A stretch of DNA of 64,000 nucleotides, taken from NCBI RefSeq assembly GCF_003858655.1, contig NZ_RQXV01000002.1:62001-126000 (forward strand), in the 5' to 3' direction. Positions 62,756 to 64,000 of this stretch are shown here, one piece after another. The position numbers and the translations under genes were made by a program. Source of the DNA: Amphritea balenae. Its GTDB lineage: Bacteria > Pseudomonadota > Gammaproteobacteria > Pseudomonadales > Balneatricaceae. Positions within the stretch are counted from its first letter, which is position 1; each line of letters starts with the position of its first letter. Under the pieces are notes generated by a model, which was not told where the DNA came from, did not search any database, and saw only the letters and a program-made list of their open reading frames with translations.

Positions 62756-63688
62756 CTAGCCCTGTTCATTTTGAGCTTGCTGCAGTATCCAGTCGCGAAA
62801 GGTTTTAGCTTCAATGGATAGCGGGGCTTGGCTGGATTCCACAAGATAGTAGCCTCGGTGGGTATTGAGGGATTGCTGTAATGGTTTGATTAATAATCCT
62901 TGTTTGAGCAGATCACTGACCAGATGTTTCCAGCCCAGCGCGATACCCTGACCATTTACAGCGGTTTGTAACAGAAGGGGGTAGTTGTTGATGCGTAGAC
63001 CACCGCTGGGTAATGGACCTTTTACATCCTGGCTTTTCAGCCATAAAGACCAGTCGGTCGCTTTCCAACTGATATTTCGCCAGTGCTCATCATCCAGATG
63101 AAGTAGCTGGTGCTGTAACAGATCTTCCGGCTTATTAATCTGAGCTCGGGTGTTGAGGTAGTTGCTACTGCAGACGGGGAACACCTCGTCGGCAAACAGA
63201 AAAGTCGCTTTTACACCGCTTTGATTATCGTAATCGCCGCAACCGAATGCCAGATCCACTCCCTCTGTTTGCAGGTTTATATCCCGGTCACTGGCCAGGA
63301 TACGAACTTCCAGATTGGGATGTAGTTGCTTAAAAGCCAGCAAGCGGGGCGATAGCCAAAGAGAGGCAAAGGCGATTGTTGCTGACACTGTGAGATGACT
63401 TTCTGGCTTAGCATAGCGTAGCTCTGTCACAGTAGTAGCGATATGTTCCAATCCCATACTAACCGACTGTAATAGTAGTTCGCCGGCATCGGTTAGTTTT
63501 ACGCTGCGATGTCCCCGTATGAACAGCGGACGACTCAGGTATTCCTCCAAGCTTCGAACCTGCCGTGATATGGCTGTTTGCGTTACATGAAGCTCTTCTC
63601 CGGCCTGAGTAAAACTGAGAAGACGGGCGGCTGCCTCAAAGGTAACCAGTGTACTGAGCGGAGGGAGTTTTTTCTTAAACCCGACCAT
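62756..63688 (-). CDS. GcvA-like LysR-family regulator
   Basis: 310 residues, ATG 63688 preceded by GAGGTG. Helix-turn-helix at about 8-67 (LPPLSTLVTFEAAARLLSFTQAGEELHVTQTAISRQVRSLEEYL split as LSFTQAGEELHVTQTAISRQ), followed by the co-inducer domain (LEVRILASDRDINLQTEGVDLAFG). The pattern is that of the GcvA subfamily. It is divergent from the flavin oxidoreductase at the window end and probably activates it. Confidence 0.92.
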   Translation of the reverse strand: MVGFKKKLPPLSTLVTFEAAARLLSFTQAGEELHVTQTAISRQVRSLEEYLSRPLFIRGHRSVKLTDAGELLLQSVSMGLEHIATTVTELRYAKPESHLTVSATIAFASLWLSPRLLAFKQLHPNLEVRILASDRDINLQTEGVDLAFGCGDYDNQSGVKATFLFADEVFPVCSSNYLNTRAQINKPEDLLQHQLLHLDDEHWRNISWKATDWSLWLKSQDVKGPLPSGGLRINNYPLLLQTAVNGQGIALGWKHLVSDLLKQGLLIKPLQQSLNTHRGYYLVESSQAPLSIEAKTFRDWILQQAQNEQG

Positions 63689-63724
63689 AGTTACACCTCA
63701 AATAATCGTGTGGAATGAATTACA

Positions 63725-63741
63725 CATAACTTAAAGTTATG
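63725..63741. promoter_or_regulatory. LysR-type binding palindrome
   Basis: CATAACTT-A-AAGTTATG, a perfect 17-bp palindrome that contains the LysR consensus T-N11-A. It lies 37 bp before the LysR start and 137 bp before the divergent oxidoreductase gene. Confidence 0.72.
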
Positions 63742-63877
63742 CCAGTTGACTTAAAAATATCATTTGAAGCGGATAGATAACAACGGCAAAAATAAGCAAC
63801 GCTTCCGCAAGGATAAAAATAAATCAGTAATGGGCTGCTTAAGATTGTGGTTCGTTTCAACCTGAAGGCAGAGCCGT

Positions 63878-64000
63878 ATGAACAACAAAGACCCACTACT
63901 GCAACCTTTTCAATTAAAGCATCTGACATTGAAAAACCGGATCATGACTACTTCCCATGAGCCGGCTTATCCTGAAGATGGTATGCCTAAAGAGCGCTAT
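63878..64000 (+). CDS. OYE-family flavin oxidoreductase (DgcA-like), 5' part
   Basis: First 41 codons; the rest lies beyond the window. LLQPFQLKHLTLKNRIMTTS followed by HEPAYPEDGMPKERY is the N-terminus of NADH:flavin oxidoreductases of the 2,4-dienoyl-CoA reductase/trimethylamine dehydrogenase group. The HEPAY-EDGMPKERY block is typical of members that demethylate N-methylated compounds, such as DgcA (dimethylglycine) and stachydrine or N-methylproline demethylases. The specific substrate is an inference. Divergent from the LysR gene. Confidence 0.8.
   Translation, partial: MNNKDPLLQPFQLKHLTLKNRIMTTSHEPAYPEDGMPKERY

Overview
The window is a 64 kb chromosomal segment of a marine-type gammaproteobacterium. 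The protein set (NAD-specific large glutamate dehydrogenase, PutA without a DNA-binding domain, TRAP transporter, ArsJ operon, many GGDEF/EAL proteins, LEPR-XLL/DUF4347 giant protein) fits Oceanospirillales, probably Oceanospirillaceae. Genus cannot be fixed from sequence reading alone. No CRISPR array, intact insertion sequence, prophage or rRNA operon was seen.

Layout. 1-5 kb: 3' end of uvrB, a PAS-GGDEF-EAL receptor, and alanine dehydrogenase preceded downstream by a decayed tandem copy of its own 3' end. 5.1-10 kb: a plastic stretch with tRNA-Val(GAC), duplicated tRNA-3'-end/terminator repeats, a glycosyltransferase-like gene next to UDP-galactopyranose mutase, an 8-bp tandem repeat, a SnoaL-like gene and a relic of a TRAP permease gene. 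10-26 kb: one long co-directional cluster, the most unusual part. It encodes a GAF-like/HlyD adaptor, a PqqD-like/M50 protease/HlyD fusion, a third HlyD adaptor with a SPOR-like end, a 1944-residue LEPR-XLL/DUF4347 protein with ten near-identical 99-residue repeats and a membrane-hairpin C-terminus, a hybrid histidine kinase with two Hpt domains, and a REC-GGDEF-EAL response regulator. I read it as a dedicated export, anchoring and c-di-GMP control system for the giant surface or periplasm-spanning protein. That function is inferred.

26-40 kb: a YbaK-type deacylase, a dCache-EAL phosphodiesterase, a cupin-Nmad3 pair behind a perfect FNR/Anr box, a TetR-MMPL-LolA-like-barrel lipid-transport-like unit with two matching TGACG-N3-CGTCA operators, several small conserved-looking proteins, a DUF4136 lipoprotein, an EamA transporter and an Lrp regulator. 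40-50 kb: NAD-glutamate dehydrogenase and PutA, which together take proline to 2-oxoglutarate; with alanine dehydrogenase they make amino-acid catabolism a theme of the window.

50-64 kb: another EAL protein with a dead GGDEF domain, a YfiR/YfiN pair, an arsenic operon (arsR, ArsP-like permease, thioredoxin-like, GAPDH, arsJ) with a 12-bp inverted-repeat operator, a TRAP transporter (dctPQM), a CBS-BON protein, and a GcvA-like LysR regulator divergent from the start of an OYE/DgcA-like flavin oxidoreductase cut by the window end. Five GGDEF/EAL proteins in 64 kb mark strong investment in c-di-GMP signalling.
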